A stretch of DNA of 64,000 bases from Microbacterium commune. GTDB lineage: Bacteria > Actinomycetota > Actinomycetes > Actinomycetales > Microbacteriaceae. The stretch lies in contig NZ_JACSPX010000001.1 of assembly GCF_014836945.1 (NCBI RefSeq), forward strand, positions 1,449,510 through 1,513,509, given 5' to 3'. The translations under genes and the position numbers were made by a program. Below are positions 1-9,053 of this stretch, one piece after another. Position 1 is the stretch's first letter; the number at the start of each line of letters is the position of its first letter. Under the pieces are notes generated by a model, which had not been told where the DNA came from, did not search any database, and was given only the letters and a program-made list of their open reading frames with translations.

Positions 1-92
1 TCGGCGAGCTCGCGGACCCACCTCGGGGTCCCGTCCGGGTCACCGCTGAGCGCGGTGAGCAGTCGCGCTCGCAGGGGTGTGCGCTGCGTCAT
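1..92 (-). CDS. N-terminus of a protein resembling the MpaB/DUF2236 oxygenase family (partial)
   Basis: Only the first 30 codons lie in the window and the rest runs off the left edge. The peptide starts MTQRTPLRARLLTALSGDPD and continues with a GTPRWV stretch. From memory this resembles the N-terminus of MpaB-like (DUF2236) oxygenases of Microbacteriaceae. The ATG at 92 is preceded by GACGCT and then six bases, the spacing seen at many other starts in this window. It lies 49 bases downstream of hemA on the same strand. The family call is tentative because no conserved catalytic residue is visible. Confidence 0.45.
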   Translation of the reverse strand, partial: MTQRTPLRARLLTALSGDPDGTPRWVRELA

Positions 93-141
93 GCTCTCAG
101 CGTCGCACGTCTCGGGTGGCGCGGGGCTGGAGCGCGCTCGT

Positions 142-1404
142 TCAGGCGGTCGCGGCGTCGGACGCGGTGTTCGGTTCGGCGCTCAGCCCGTACAGCGTCT
201 CGAGCGCGGCGTGGAACTCGTCGGCACGGCCCTCGGCGGCGAGCTCGTGAGCGCGCGTGGTCGGGGTGTGCAGCAGCACACCGGCGAGGTGGCGCATGGC
301 CTGTTCGACGCGGCCGTTCTCGTCGCCGCGGCGTCGGGCACGGTCGATCTCCGCCTCGAGCAGACCGAAGATGTGGGTGCGCAGCGCCACGACCGCGGGG
401 GTCACGCTCTGACGCGAGCCGTCGAGGTGGAAGCTCTCCGCAGCCTCGCGCACGACGTGACGCGCGGCATCGGTCGCGTGCAGCTCCTCGAGCGGGGCGT
501 GCAGGCGGATGGTCTCGAGGTCGAGCAGCGCGACGCCTTCGAGCTGCGCGACGGCGGGATCGACGTTGCGCGGCATGCCGAGGTCGATGACGAGCTGCGA
601 GTGGGTGCCGACCGGGCATCCGGCAGCGGCATCCGGGCGACGCTCGAACTGCGCAGGCCCCAGCACCATCTCGGCGGAGGTGCAGGTGATCAGCAGCGAC
701 GAGTGCTGCGCGACGTTCGCGTAATCGCCGGGTGAGACCGGACGGATGCCGTGCTTCTGCGCGAACGGCACAGCGCGCCCCGACGGGGAGTAGACCGAGA
801 TGTCGACGGCGCCGCGCTGGCGCAGCGAGGCGAGCGTGACGGCGGCGTACGAACCGGTGCCGACGAGCAGCACGCGCTGGGTGCTCCAGTCGGCGATGCG
901 GCTGTCGGCGAGCTCGAGCGAAAGGCGCACGAGCGAGCGGCCGGCACGGTGCAGAGCGGTGACGTTCTTCACCTTGCGCTGGGCCTGGCTGGCCCGCTGG
1001 AACAGACGCTCGAGCTGGGGGGAGGTGGTGCCCTGCTCACGCGCACCGCTGAGGGCGCGGCGCACCTGACCGGCGATCTCACCCTCGCCCGACACGACCG
1101 ACTCGAGACCGGAGGCGACGGCGAACAGGTGCTCTGCCACGTGGGAGTCTTCGACCACCTGGTACGAGCCGTCGAGGTCTGCGGAGGGGATGCCGGTGGC
1201 CTGCGCGACCGTCTCGATGACCGCCTCCGAGTCCACCTCCTCGGCCTCGACGTAGGCTTCGAATCGGTTGCAGGTGGCGAGCACGACGGCTCCCTGCACA
1301 CCCGCAGCCATCAGGCTGGGGGCGACGGTCTCGGGCTGGCGGCTGAGGCGTTCGAGCAGTTCGAAAGAGGCGGTCTTGTGACTCGCCGTCACGCAGAGCA
1401 GCAC
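142..1404 (-). CDS. hemA: Glutamyl-tRNA reductase
   Basis: This 420-residue protein reduces glutamyl-tRNA(Glu) to glutamate-1-semialdehyde, the first committed step of C5-type tetrapyrrole synthesis. The N-terminus [10 protein letters not shown] and the block [10 protein letters not shown], whose Cys45 should be the catalytic thiol, are diagnostic. A Rossmann-like NADPH domain follows with [11 protein letters not shown], and the C-terminus carries the dimerisation helices. The start is GTG at 1404. TAGACT lies six bases upstream with no Shine-Dalgarno sequence, so the transcript may be leaderless. It is divergent from hemE across about 100 bases. HemL, which uses its product, is at the far end of the same cluster. 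Confidence 0.96.
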   Translation of the reverse strand: MLLCVTASHKTASFELLERLSRQPETVAPSLMAAGVQGAVVLATCNRFEAYVEAEEVDSEAVIETVAQATGIPSADLDGSYQVVEDSHVAEHLFAVASGLESVVSGEGEIAGQVRRALSGAREQGTTSPQLERLFQRASQAQRKVKNVTALHRAGRSLVRLSLELADSRIADWSTQRVLLVGTGSYAAVTLASLRQRGAVDISVYSPSGRAVPFAQKHGIRPVSPGDYANVAQHSSLLITCTSAEMVLGPAQFERRPDAAAGCPVGTHSQLVIDLGMPRNVDPAVAQLEGVALLDLETIRLHAPLEELHATDAARHVVREAAESFHLDGSRQSVTPAVVALRTHIFGLLEAEIDRARRRGDENGRVEQAMRHLAGVLLHTPTTRAHELAAEGRADEFHAALETLYGLSAEPNTASDAATA

Positions 1405-1507
1405 CCGACAAGTCTACGTCGCGTTGCTGTGGGAGGCATCCAAGGGCGACCTAACCCGACATCCGAACCCCACCGCACGCATAGGCACGCGGTGCGAGGA
1501 TGGCGGC
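1405..1507. promoter_or_regulatory. hemA / hemE divergent promoter region
   Basis: This 103-base spacer separates two divergent heme genes. For hemA a -10-like TAGACT is read on the minus strand at 1416-1411, ending six bases before the GTG. For hemE the GAGGAT at 1496-1501 ends six bases before the ATG and could act as a ribosome-binding site or an extreme leaderless -10. No clear operator palindrome or -35 box was found. Confidence 0.45.
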
Positions 1508-2521
1508 ATGAGTGATCTGCTGCGCGCGCTCGCCGGCGAGGCCCCCGAGCGCACCCCCGTCTGGTTCATGCGTCAGGCCGGGCGGTCGCTGCCCGAGTAC
1601 CGCGAGCTGCGGGTCGGCACCCGGATGCTGGATGCCTGCCTCACCCCCGACCTGGCATCCGAGATCACCCTGCAGCCGGTGCGTCGGCACAAGGTGGACG
1701 CCGCGGTGTTCTTCAGCGACATCGTGATCCCGCTGCGCCTGGCAGGAGTCGAGGTCGAGATCGAACCCGGCCGCGGTCCGGTGTTCGCCAACCCGGTGCG
1801 CACCGCTGACGATGTCGCACGCATCACGCAGATCGACCCCGCCGACCTCGACGGCACCGCCGTGGCCGAGGCCGTGCGCCTGACCGTCGCCGAGCTGGGC
1901 GACACCCCGCTGATCGGCTTCGCCGGTGCGCCGTTCACCCTCGCCGCGTACCTGATCGAGGGCGGTCCCTCGAAGGAGCACCTGCGCGCTCGCGCCATGA
2001 TGCACGCCGACCCCGAGGCGTGGAACGCGCTGGCCGGATGGCTCTCGCGCATCTCGCGTCGCTTCCTCGAGATCCAGCGCGACGCGGGCGCCTCGGTCGT
2101 GCAGCTGTTCGACTCGTGGGCCGGCTCGCTGAGCACGGCCGACTACCGCGCGCATATCGCCCCTCATTCGAAGGCGGCACTCGAGGGGATCGGGCTGCCG
2201 AGCATCCACTTCGGCGTCGGCACCGGCCCCTTCCTCGCCGACATGCGGCTGGACGGCGTTGCGGATGCCGTGGGCGTCGACTGGCGGATGCCGCTCGACG
2301 AGGCGATCCGCATCGTCGGCCCCGACACGGCGGTGCAGGGCAACATCGATCCCGCGATGCTGCAGGCGCCGTGGCCGGTGCTCGAGGCACACGTCCGCGA
2401 TGTCATCGCTCGCGGACGCGGGGCGAAGGGGCACATCCTGAACCTCGGACACGGCGTCCCGCCCGAGACCGACCCCGATCAGCTCACCCGCATCGTGCAG
2501 CTCGCGCACGGCGAGCTCTGA
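1508..2521 (+). CDS. hemE: Uroporphyrinogen decarboxylase
   Basis: This 337-residue enzyme decarboxylates the four acetate side chains of uroporphyrinogen III to give coproporphyrinogen III. The family signature is near the N-terminus: [19 protein letters not shown], with the arginines that bind substrate carboxylates. The [17 protein letters not shown] block and the C-terminal [12 protein letters not shown] are also typical. The ATG at 1508 gives the normal family length. An in-frame extension to 1424 adds non-conserved residues and was rejected. It is the first rightward gene of the heme cluster, followed by cgoX after a repeat-bearing spacer. Confidence 0.96.
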   Translation: MSDLLRALAGEAPERTPVWFMRQAGRSLPEYRELRVGTRMLDACLTPDLASEITLQPVRRHKVDAAVFFSDIVIPLRLAGVEVEIEPGRGPVFANPVRTADDVARITQIDPADLDGTAVAEAVRLTVAELGDTPLIGFAGAPFTLAAYLIEGGPSKEHLRARAMMHADPEAWNALAGWLSRISRRFLEIQRDAGASVVQLFDSWAGSLSTADYRAHIAPHSKAALEGIGLPSIHFGVGTGPFLADMRLDGVADAVGVDWRMPLDEAIRIVGPDTAVQGNIDPAMLQAPWPVLEAHVRDVIARGRGAKGHILNLGHGVPPETDPDQLTRIVQLAHGEL

Positions 2522-2553
2522 CCCGGATCGAGTCCGACCCGGCGGTCCCGCTC

Positions 2554-2616
2554 GGTCCCGCCGGTGCCGCCGGTCCCGCCGGTCCCGCCGGTGCCGCCGG
2601 TCCCGCCGGTCTCGCC
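2554..2616 (+). repeat. Seven tandem 9-bp units in the hemE-cgoX spacer
   Basis: Seven head-to-tail nonamers alternate between GGTCCCGCC and GGTGCCGCC, the last being GGTCTCGCC. They sit just after the hemE stop. In one frame they would read as Gly-Pro-Ala repeats, but that frame has no start of its own after hemE, so they are treated as non-coding. Such an array is prone to slippage and copy-number variation. Confidence 0.8.
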
Positions 2617-2737
2617 GGGGCCCGGTCGGGTGCTCGCAAGCCCTCCGGCCCGGCCTTCGCAGCCCGTGCGGCTCCCTCGGGTCATGCACGGCGGCGTCGG
2701 GCATCCGGTGCATAGCCCCCGGTGGAAGAATCGGGGC

Positions 2738-4204
2738 ATGACCTCCGAGCATTCCCCCGAACTCGCCGCGCGAGCGGCGCAGCAGCACGTCGTCGTCGTC
2801 GGCGGCGGGATCGGCGGCCTGGTCGCCGCCCGCGAATGCGCGAAGGTCGGCATGCGCGTGACCCTGCTCGAAGCCGCTGACGCGCTGGGCGGCAGCATCC
2901 GCACCGCCGATCTCGACGGCATCCTCGTCGACGCGGGTGCCGAGAGCTTCGCCACCCGCGGTGGACACGTGAAGGCGCTGGTCGACGAGCTCGGCCTCGC
3001 CGACCAGGTCGTGCCGCCGCAAGGCGGCGGAGCATGGCTGAGCGGCATCCCGGATGCCCCGGACGCACCCCTTCCCAAGGGGAGCCTGCTCGGCATCCCG
3101 GCGAACCCCTTCCAGGATGACGTGCGTCGCATCATCGGGTGGCGCGGCGCGTGGCGGGCGTACGTCGACCGGTTGCGGCCGCCGCTGACCATCGGGCACG
3201 AGCGCAGCCTCGGCAAGCTGGTCAGCACGCGGATGGGCGATCGGGTCCGCGACCGTCTCGTCGCCCCGGTGACGGCGGGCGTGTACTCGGCCGATCCCGA
3301 CGAGGTCGACACCGACGTCGCGGCGCCCGGTCTCAACGCCGCGCTCACCCGCATCGGGTCGCTGACCGGAGCGGTCGGCCTGCTCGCGGCCGAGCGCAAG
3401 GGCACCGCGCCGGGGTCTGCGGTGCTCGGGCTGGTCGGCGGCATGGGCCGTCTGGTCGAGGCGCTGCGCGCCGACCTCGTCGCGTACGGGGCCGACATCC
3501 GCACCGGCACAAGCGTGATTCGCCTCGAGCGCGACGGCGCGGACTGGACGGTCGCGATCGAGTCGGCGCAGGGCGAGCATCCGGATGCCGAGGGTGAGGC
3601 GTCGCTGCGCGCCACCGGCGTCATCGTGGCCACCGCCGAGCCCTCCGCGCGTGAGCTCGTCGACGCGCACGTCGCCGGCCTCGGCGATGCCGGCGACGCT
3701 CCGGAGATCGAGATCGTCACGCTGCTGCTGGACGCCCCCGAGCTCGACTCAGCCCCCCGCGGCAGCGGTGTGCTCACCGTGCCGGGCAGTCACACGGCCA
3801 AGGCGCTCACCCACTCCACCGCGAAGTGGGGCTGGCTGCGCGAGGCCGCCGCGGGCCGCCACCTCGTGCGGGTGTCGTTCGGCAGCCAGGGCGAGCCGGC
3901 GGCGACGGCCGACCTCGACGACGACGCGGCCGCCGCGCTGGCGCTGTCCGAGGCATCCGCTCTGCTCGGCGTCACTCTGCACCCCACCCAGCTGCTCGCC
4001 GCTCACCGCGCACGGTACGTGCAGGCTCAGCCGACTTCGCTGATCGGGGCCACCGAGCGGCGAGCGGCGGTGCGCCAGGCGGTGACCGCCACACGCGGCC
4101 TGGGAGTGGTGGGTGCGTGGGTGGCCGGTACCGGGCTCGCGCAGGTGGTTCCGGATGCCGTGGCCGAGGCCGATCGGCTGCGCGCGAGCCTGCTCTGGGA
4201 CTGA
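2738..4204 (+). CDS. cgoX: Coproporphyrinogen III oxidase (annotated in many genomes as protoporphyrinogen oxidase)
   Basis: This 488-residue FAD enzyme of the HemY/HemG family has the dinucleotide-binding VVVVGGGIGGLVAARECAK close to the N-terminus, then SIRTADLDGILVDAGAESF and a C-terminal GLGVVGAWVAGTGLAQVV that completes the FAD site. In actinobacteria with a HemQ/ChdC enzyme, as here, this family is known to oxidise coproporphyrinogen III to coproporphyrin III, hence the symbol. The ATG at 2738 is preceded by AAGAAT and six bases. A longer frame from 2564 only adds the low-complexity repeat spacer. The role follows from family knowledge and neighbours. Confidence 0.93.
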   Translation: MTSEHSPELAARAAQQHVVVVGGGIGGLVAARECAKVGMRVTLLEAADALGGSIRTADLDGILVDAGAESFATRGGHVKALVDELGLADQVVPPQGGGAWLSGIPDAPDAPLPKGSLLGIPANPFQDDVRRIIGWRGAWRAYVDRLRPPLTIGHERSLGKLVSTRMGDRVRDRLVAPVTAGVYSADPDEVDTDVAAPGLNAALTRIGSLTGAVGLLAAERKGTAPGSAVLGLVGGMGRLVEALRADLVAYGADIRTGTSVIRLERDGADWTVAIESAQGEHPDAEGEASLRATGVIVATAEPSARELVDAHVAGLGDAGDAPEIEIVTLLLDAPELDSAPRGSGVLTVPGSHTAKALTHSTAKWGWLREAAAGRHLVRVSFGSQGEPAATADLDDDAAAALALSEASALLGVTLHPTQLLAAHRARYVQAQPTSLIGATERRAAVRQAVTATRGLGVVGAWVAGTGLAQVVPDAVAEADRLRASLLWD

Positions 4205-4282
4205 TCGGATGCCCGCTCCGCGGCCGACCCGTTACATCCAACCGGCCTCCGGCGCAAGGGTAGATGCCGAACGAGGAATATG

Positions 4283-4316
4283 TGGTTACCCTGGAACGCG
4301 AAAGAGGCCGTAACCA
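4283..4316 (+). promoter_or_regulatory. Likely promoter with inverted repeat upstream of the small-protein genes
   Basis: TGGTTAC (4283-4289) and GTAACCA (4310-4316) form a seven-base inverted repeat. TACCCT at 4287-4292, overlapping its left arm, could be a -10 box. A strong ribosome-binding site, AGGAGG at 4322-4327, precedes the ATG at 4333. The repeat may be an operator or a 5' UTR stem; the sequence does not decide between them. Confidence 0.35.
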
Positions 4317-4332
4317 ACGTCAGGAGGCCCTC

Positions 4333-4728
4333 ATGAAGGGAAAGATCGGACTCGTCATCGGACTCGGCGCGGGCTACGTCCTCGGCAGCCGAGCAGGACG
4401 CGAGCGCTACGAGCAGATCCGGACGCAGTGGATGAAGGTCTGGAACCTCGATCCCGTGCAGGAGCAGGTCTCCCGCGTGCAGGACTTCGCGAAGTCGCAG
4501 GCCGCTGCTGTTCCCGGTGCTGTCTGGACCGGTGCGGTGAAGGTCGTCAAGGCCGTCTCGAAGTCGGGCACTCCCGGTGAGAAGCTCGACGGCGCGATCG
4601 ACGCGACGAAGGACGCGGCCGAGAAGGTGGCCGACGCCAAGGAGTCGCACGATTCCCCCTCGGGCGGCACGATGGCGCCCGCCAAGCCGGTCGGCTCCGA
4701 GGGCGTCGCGCCGAAGAACAAGGGCTGA
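4333..4728 (+). CDS. Small YtxH-like protein of unknown function
   Basis: This 131-residue protein begins MKGKIGLVIGLGAGYVLGSR, a short hydrophobic Gly-rich segment followed by basic residues. A charged, amphipathic helical region (AIDATKDAAEKVADAKES) follows, and the tail is low in complexity and rich in Pro and Lys. The pattern resembles YtxH-type stress proteins or general membrane-anchored small proteins. The ATG at 4333 is chosen because AGGAGG lies five bases before it. It leads a three-gene run with the holin-like protein and a second small membrane protein, so the three probably act together at the envelope. Confidence 0.75.
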   Translation: MKGKIGLVIGLGAGYVLGSRAGRERYEQIRTQWMKVWNLDPVQEQVSRVQDFAKSQAAAVPGAVWTGAVKVVKAVSKSGTPGEKLDGAIDATKDAAEKVADAKESHDSPSGGTMAPAKPVGSEGVAPKNKG

Positions 4729-4731
4729 CGC

Positions 4732-5142
4732 ATGCTCCGCGGATACCGCGACCGCGCTGACGACAGCCTGCTGACCCTGCTCGGGGACCTCCCCGAGCTG
4801 GTGCGCAACCTCGTCACCGCCGAGATCAACGCCGCCAAGGCGTGGGTCTCGCGCACGGCAAAGGATGCCGGCATGGGCGGGCTGTGGTTCGTCATCGTGC
4901 TGTTCCTGCTGTTCTGGGCGATCCCGGTGCTGCTGGCTTTCGGCATCATCGGGCTGAGCTCGTGGTGGCCCGCCTGGCTCTCGGCCCTCGCCGTGTTCGG
5001 CTTGCTGCTCGTGTTCATCGTGATCTTCGCTCTGCTCGGTCTGGCGCGGTTCCGCAAGGTGATGAAGCGCCAGAACCCGGGTCAGGCCGTCGCCACCGAT
5101 GTGCGCATCATCAAGGGAGACTCCGCCAATGACCGATCTTGA
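4732..5142 (+). CDS. Phage-holin-family (Holin-X type) membrane protein
   Basis: This 136-residue protein has a soluble N-terminal helix (SLLTLLGDLPELVRNLVTAE) followed by two long hydrophobic segments, GLWFVIVLFLLFWAIPVLL and WLSALAVFGLLLVFIVIFAL, and a basic C-terminus. This layout matches the actinobacterial Holin-X family (PF07332), which despite the name is chromosomal and not linked to lysis. It starts three bases after the preceding gene ends and its last 14 bases overlap the next, so all three are probably translated from one message. Confidence 0.8.
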   Translation: MLRGYRDRADDSLLTLLGDLPELVRNLVTAEINAAKAWVSRTAKDAGMGGLWFVIVLFLLFWAIPVLLAFGIIGLSSWWPAWLSALAVFGLLLVFIVIFALLGLARFRKVMKRQNPGQAVATDVRIIKGDSANDRS

Positions 5143-5437
5143 GAAGACGGCGCTGCCCAACGCCGCCCTGACCACCACCGAGGTTCCCCGCACGGTCGTG
5201 CCGGCGGGAATCACCGATCCCGTCGCCTCGGCTCGCGCCGAACTGCGTGCGGCGCTCGCGGCGATCGAGGTGCGGGGCAACTTCCCTCGTCGCATCGAGA
5301 AGGCGACCTCGCGGGGCGTCGTGCGCGCCCGCGCGTTCGCCCATCGCAATCCGCCCGCGGCGGGCGCGGCCGTGGTCGCGGCCGCAGCTGCCGTCGGCGG
5401 CCTCGTGTGGGTGCTCGCGCGCGCGATCTCGCGCTGA
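5129..5437 (+). CDS. Small membrane protein, DUF3618-like architecture
   Basis: This 102-residue protein starts MTDLEKTALPNAALTTTEVP. It has a soluble Arg/Ala-rich middle (ARAELRAALAAIEVRGNFPR) and one C-terminal transmembrane segment (AAVVAAAAAVGGLVWVLARA). The plan of a short soluble region plus a terminal anchor is like DUF3618 proteins, which commonly follow Holin-X genes in actinobacteria. The ATG at 5129 overlaps the upstream gene by 14 bases and has an AGGGAGA ribosome-binding site. No function is recognised beyond membership of the three-gene envelope unit. Confidence 0.75.
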   Translation: MTDLEKTALPNAALTTTEVPRTVVPAGITDPVASARAELRAALAAIEVRGNFPRRIEKATSRGVVRARAFAHRNPPAAGAAVVAAAAAVGGLVWVLARAISR

Positions 5438-5497
5438 CGACGCCGACGGCCCGCCGTCGAGTTCGCCCCCTTCGCTGAGAAGGGGCAGACTGGAAGC

Positions 5498-6175
5498 ATG
5501 TCCGAAACGCGCGATGACAACCCGTCCGGATTCACCCTGTGGGCCGTCTGGCGTCGAAACCCCGACGCGCCGACGATCGAGACCGACGAGAGCGAGCTCG
5601 AGGCGCTCGTCGGCCACATCGAGAGCTCTGGGGTGAGCGTCCGCGGCTTCTACGACGTCAGCGGCCTGAAGGCCGACGCCGACCTGATGGTGTGGCTGCA
5701 CGGCGACACCGTCGAGGAGCTGCAGCGTGCGCTGCGCCGCCTGCGCCGCACCGAGCTGCTGCGCAACCTGCTGCCCGTGTGGAACGTGATGGGCGTGCAC
5801 CGCGACGCGGAGTTCAACCGCGCGCACGTCCCCGGCTTCCTGCGCGGCGTCGAGCCCAAGCAGTGGCTCTGCCTCTACCCGTTCGTGCGCACCCCCGAGT
5901 GGTACCTGATCGAGGAGTCCGAGCGCCGCAAGATGCTCGCCGATCACGGACGCAAGGGCGCAGCCTTCACCGGGGTGATCGCCAACACCGTCGCGGCTTT
6001 CGCACTCGGCGACTACGAGTGGCTGCTGCCTCTCGAGTCCGATTCGCCGACCGAGCTCGTCGATCTGATGCGCGACCTGCGCTACACCGAGGCCCGTCGC
6101 TACGTGAAGGAGGAGGTGCCCTTCTACACGGGGCGCCGCCTGCGTCTCGACGAGATCGCCGAAGTGCTTCAGTGA
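5498..6175 (+). CDS. chdC: Coproheme decarboxylase (HemQ, chlorite-dismutase-like)
   Basis: This 225-residue protein of the chlorite dismutase superfamily catalyses the last step of the coproporphyrin-dependent pathway, peroxide-driven decarboxylation of coproheme to heme b. The YPFVRTPEWYLI stretch supplies the tyrosine used in catalysis in this family, and MLADHGRKG carries the candidate proximal histidine. Its presence fixes the pathway type for the cluster. CAGACT followed by six bases precedes the ATG, so it may have its own leaderless promoter. Its stop overlaps the hemC GTG by four bases, showing tight coupling. Confidence 0.94.
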   Translation: MSETRDDNPSGFTLWAVWRRNPDAPTIETDESELEALVGHIESSGVSVRGFYDVSGLKADADLMVWLHGDTVEELQRALRRLRRTELLRNLLPVWNVMGVHRDAEFNRAHVPGFLRGVEPKQWLCLYPFVRTPEWYLIEESERRKMLADHGRKGAAFTGVIANTVAAFALGDYEWLLPLESDSPTELVDLMRDLRYTEARRYVKEEVPFYTGRRLRLDEIAEVLQ

Positions 6176-7158
6176 CCGCGCTCGCCCCGATCCGTCTCGG
6201 CACCCGCCGCAGCGCGCTCGCACAGGCGCAGTCCGGGCACGTCGCCGACGCGCTCGCCGCGATCGCCGGGCGTCCGGTCGAACTCGTTCCGATCGTCTCG
6301 GAGGGAGACACGAACCGGGCATCCCTGTCAGAGATCGGCGGCACCGGCATCTTCGCGAACCGTCTGCGGGAGGCGCTGATCGCGGGCGAGTGCGACATCC
6401 TCGTGCACTCCCTGAAGGATCTGCCGACCGCCGTGCCCGCCGAGCTGGTCATCGCGGCAACCCCGCAGCGAGCGGATGCCAGGGACGTCGTCATCACGCG
6501 GGGCGGCACACCCCTGCACGAGCTGCGTCACGGCAGCACGGTGGGCACCGGCTCGCCGCGCCGCATCGCGCAGGTGCGCCGCCGCGCGCCGCACGCCGAG
6601 GTGGTCGACATCCGCGGCAACGTGGACTCCCGCCTCGAGCGCGTGTCGTCGGGTGAGCTGGATGCCGTGATCCTCGCCGCCGCGGGTCTCACGCGTCTCG
6701 GCTCGGAGACGACCCTGCGCCGCGAAGAGCTGGGTCTCACCGAATGGCCGACAGCGCCGGGGCAGGGTGCGCTCGCCGTGGAGACGACGGCGGATGCACC
6801 GGCGGAGCTGCTCGATGCGCTCAGCCGCCTCGACGACCTCGACACCCGCATCGCGGTGACGGTGGAGCGAGCCGTGCTGGCGGGACTCGAGGCCGGCTGC
6901 CAGGCTCCGATGGGGGCACACGCGGTCGTCACGGGAGACAGCATCCGTCTGCGAGCCGTCGTGTACGAGCCCGGTGGCGGCCGCCGAATCGGACTCGACG
7001 TCTCCGAGCCCCTGAACAGGGGGTATATTCGACGGAACGGCAGCGGCAACGGAGCGGATGCTGCCGATGGTGCAGACCCGGTGCGCACGGCTCGTGAGCT
7101 CGGCGACTCTGCGGCCCATCGGCTGCTCGAACAGGGAGCGGCCGACCTCCTCCCCTGA
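6172..7158 (+). CDS. hemC: Hydroxymethylbilane synthase (porphobilinogen deaminase)
   Basis: This 328-residue enzyme polymerises four porphobilinogens into hydroxymethylbilane. It begins with the typical IRLGTRRSALAQAQSGHVAD and contains HSLKDLPTAV and GTGSPRRIAQ, whose arginines bind substrate. The dipyrromethane cofactor attaches to the cysteine in LEAGCQAPMGAH. The GTG at 6172 overlaps the chdC stop (GTGA) and keeps the conserved N-terminus intact. The C-terminal region includes a short Gly/Asn-rich insertion (RRNGSGNGADAADGAD), a likely flexible loop. It is followed closely by hemD. Confidence 0.96.
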   Translation: MTALAPIRLGTRRSALAQAQSGHVADALAAIAGRPVELVPIVSEGDTNRASLSEIGGTGIFANRLREALIAGECDILVHSLKDLPTAVPAELVIAATPQRADARDVVITRGGTPLHELRHGSTVGTGSPRRIAQVRRRAPHAEVVDIRGNVDSRLERVSSGELDAVILAAAGLTRLGSETTLRREELGLTEWPTAPGQGALAVETTADAPAELLDALSRLDDLDTRIAVTVERAVLAGLEAGCQAPMGAHAVVTGDSIRLRAVVYEPGGGRRIGLDVSEPLNRGYIRRNGSGNGADAADGADPVRTARELGDSAAHRLLEQGAADLLP

Positions 7159-7169
7159 GAGTGATCGAG

Positions 7170-7967
7170 ATGACTGCTTCCGAAACCAAGACCGCCAGGC
7201 CGCTCGACGGCTGGCGCGTTCTCGTGCCGCGGGGTGGCCCCTGGGGTGATAGCGTCGCCGCCAGTCTTCGCGCGATGGGTGCGGTGCCGGTGGTGGCGCC
7301 TCTCATCAACTTCGCCCCGACCACCGACCAGGACGCCCTCGACGCGGCGCTCGCTCGTCTGCAGGCCGGCGAGTACGACTGGCTGACCATCACCAGCGCC
7401 ACGACGGTCGACGTGCTGTACGCGCATCGCGTCGCGATACCGTCGAAGACGAAGGTCGCCGCCGTCGGTGAGACGACCGCGGCGGCTCTGCAGGCCGTGG
7501 GGTACGACGTCGCGCTGATGCCCGAGCTCGACAACTCCGCGGCCGGGATGGCCGAGAAGATCATCTCGATCGAACCCGACGCGCAGCGCGTCCTCACCCT
7601 GCGCAGCGAGATCGCGAAGCCCGTCCTCTCGGTCATGCTCACGGAGGCAGGGCACGACGTCGACAGCGTGGTCGCCTACCGCACCGTCGGCGTGCCGGTC
7701 ACCGAGCGCATCCGCCGCGACGTGGAGAACGGCCGCATCAACGCGATCCTGATCACCAGCGGCTCGGTGGCCAAGCAGGTGCGCGAGCAGTTCCCCGAGA
7801 TCCCCGACACGACGATGCTCGCCGCGATCGGCCCCCGTACCGCGAAGGATGCCGAGAAGGCCGGCCTTCCCGTCACGGCCATCGCCGACAAGCAGACGGT
7901 CGACGCGCTGATCGACACGGTCTCGCGGTTCACTCTTCCGCACGCGGCAGACGAGTTCGCGCCGTGA
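7170..7967 (+). CDS. hemD: Uroporphyrinogen-III synthase
   Basis: This 265-residue protein closes hydroxymethylbilane into uroporphyrinogen III with inversion of ring D. The family is poorly conserved, but [20 protein letters not shown] at the N-terminus, the [12 protein letters not shown] block and the [14 protein letters not shown] block in the second lobe are typical of the two-domain fold. The ATG at 7170 has GAGAG eight bases upstream, and a GTG nine bases earlier at 7161 is an alternative start. Its last bases form a GTGA overlap with hemB. Position between hemC and hemB supports the call. Confidence 0.92.
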   Translation: MTASETKTARPLDGWRVLVPRGGPWGDSVAASLRAMGAVPVVAPLINFAPTTDQDALDAALARLQAGEYDWLTITSATTVDVLYAHRVAIPSKTKVAAVGETTAAALQAVGYDVALMPELDNSAAGMAEKIISIEPDAQRVLTLRSEIAKPVLSVMLTEAGHDVDSVVAYRTVGVPVTERIRRDVENGRINAILITSGSVAKQVREQFPEIPDTTMLAAIGPRTAKDAEKAGLPVTAIADKQTVDALIDTVSRFTLPHAADEFAP

Positions 7968-8947
7968 GTCGCTTCCCCGACGCACGGCTGCGCCGCCTTC
8001 GCCAGTCGGCTCCCGTGCGCGACCTCGTGCGCGAGACGTCGCTCGAGCCGCGTCAGCTGGTGCTGCCCATGTTCGTGCGCGAGGGCCTCACCGACGCCGC
8101 GCCGATCGGCTCCATGCCGGGGGTCGTGCAGCACTCCCTCGATTCGCTGAAGGCGGCCGCGGCGGACGCCGCCGAGGCCGGTCTCGGCGGGGTGATGCTG
8201 TTCGGGGTGCCGGCCGAGCGCGACGCGATCGGATCGGGCGCCGACGATCCCGACGGCATCCTCAACGTCGCCGCGACGGCGCTGGCCGCCGAGGTCGGTG
8301 ACGCCCTGGTCGTGCAGACCGACCTGTGCCTCGACGAGTTCACCGACCACGGCCACTGCGGTGTGCTGACCCCGGCTGGAGCGGTGGACAACGACGCCAC
8401 ACTCGAGCGCTACGCGTCGATGGCGCTCGCGCAGGCCCGCGCGGGATCTCAGCTGCTGGGCCTCAGCGGCATGATGGACGGGCAGGTCGCGGTCATCCGC
8501 GAAGCGCTCGACGACGAGGGCTTCCACGACACGCTGCTGCTCGCCTACTCGGCCAAGTACGCCAGCGCCTTCTATGGTCCGTTCCGAGAGGCGGTGGACT
8601 CGCAGCTGCAGGGTGACCGGCGCACGTACCAGATGGATCCGGGCAACCGCCGCGAAGGCGTGCGCGAGGCGCTGTTCGATCAGGACGAGGGCGCCGACAT
8701 CGTGATGGTCAAGCCGGCGATGGCGTTCCTGGACGTGCTGCGCGAGGTGCGCGACGCGGTCGACGTGCCGGTATGGGCGTACCAGGTCTCGGGCGAGTAC
8801 GCGATGATCGAGGCCGCCGCGGCGAACGGCTGGATCGACCGCCGCGCCGCCGTGCTCGAGTCGCTCATGTCGATCCGCCGGGCCGGCGCCGACGCCGTCC
8901 TCAGCTACTGGGCCGTCGAGGCGGCCCGCTGGCTCCGCACCCCCTGA
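7964..8947 (+). CDS. hemB: Delta-aminolevulinic acid dehydratase (porphobilinogen synthase)
   Basis: This 327-residue enzyme condenses two 5-aminolevulinates into porphobilinogen. The two active-site lysines are visible in [17 protein letters not shown] and [15 protein letters not shown]. The metal-site segment reads [16 protein letters not shown]. It keeps two of the usual cysteines but has Asp at the position between them, so the mix differs from both the classical zinc set and the [13 protein letters not shown] magnesium set. The GTG at 7964 overlaps the hemD stop. A 65-bp palindrome begins 13 bases after its stop, separating it from hemL. Confidence 0.95.
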   Translation: MSRFPDARLRRLRQSAPVRDLVRETSLEPRQLVLPMFVREGLTDAAPIGSMPGVVQHSLDSLKAAAADAAEAGLGGVMLFGVPAERDAIGSGADDPDGILNVAATALAAEVGDALVVQTDLCLDEFTDHGHCGVLTPAGAVDNDATLERYASMALAQARAGSQLLGLSGMMDGQVAVIREALDDEGFHDTLLLAYSAKYASAFYGPFREAVDSQLQGDRRTYQMDPGNRREGVREALFDQDEGADIVMVKPAMAFLDVLREVRDAVDVPVWAYQVSGEYAMIEAAAANGWIDRRAAVLESLMSIRRAGADAVLSYWAVEAARWLRTP

Positions 8948-8960
8948 CCCCCACCGCCAC

Positions 8961-9025
8961 TCGCTCCGGTATGAGTTCGTGCCGTCTGCATCGCCGCGAC
9001 GCGGCACGAACTCATACCGGAGCGA
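8961..9025. repeat. Dispersed palindrome family, copy 1 (between hemB and hemL)
   Basis: Perfect 24-base arms (8961-8984 and 9002-9025) flank a 17-base loop. The arms contain the family core CGCTCCGGTATGAGTTCGTG and its reverse complement. This copy separates two genes in the same direction, ending 28 bases before the hemL start. In RNA it would form a very stable hairpin without a T tract. It may lower or retime hemL expression relative to hemB. Six further copies occur from 37.9 to 55.7 kb. Confidence 0.95.
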
Positions 9026-9053
9026 TGGGCGGGTCGAGAAGTAGAGGAATCCG

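Noticed and set aside
2541-2715. Collagen-like Gly-Pro-Ala peptide after hemE
   Set aside because: The frame enters from inside hemE out of phase and has no start codon or ribosome-binding site of its own; treated as a non-coding repeat.
1451-3670. Leftward open frame of more than 700 codons across hemE and cgoX
   Set aside because: High GC keeps the antisense frame open; hemE and cgoX are unmistakable on the other strand.
4732-5142. Phage holin and therefore a prophage remnant
   Set aside because: The Holin-X family is chromosomal in actinobacteria, and no other phage gene is present.
8961-9025. Insertion-sequence ends
   Set aside because: The arms face each other within 65 bp with no transposase and no visible target duplication, so this is a stand-alone palindrome.
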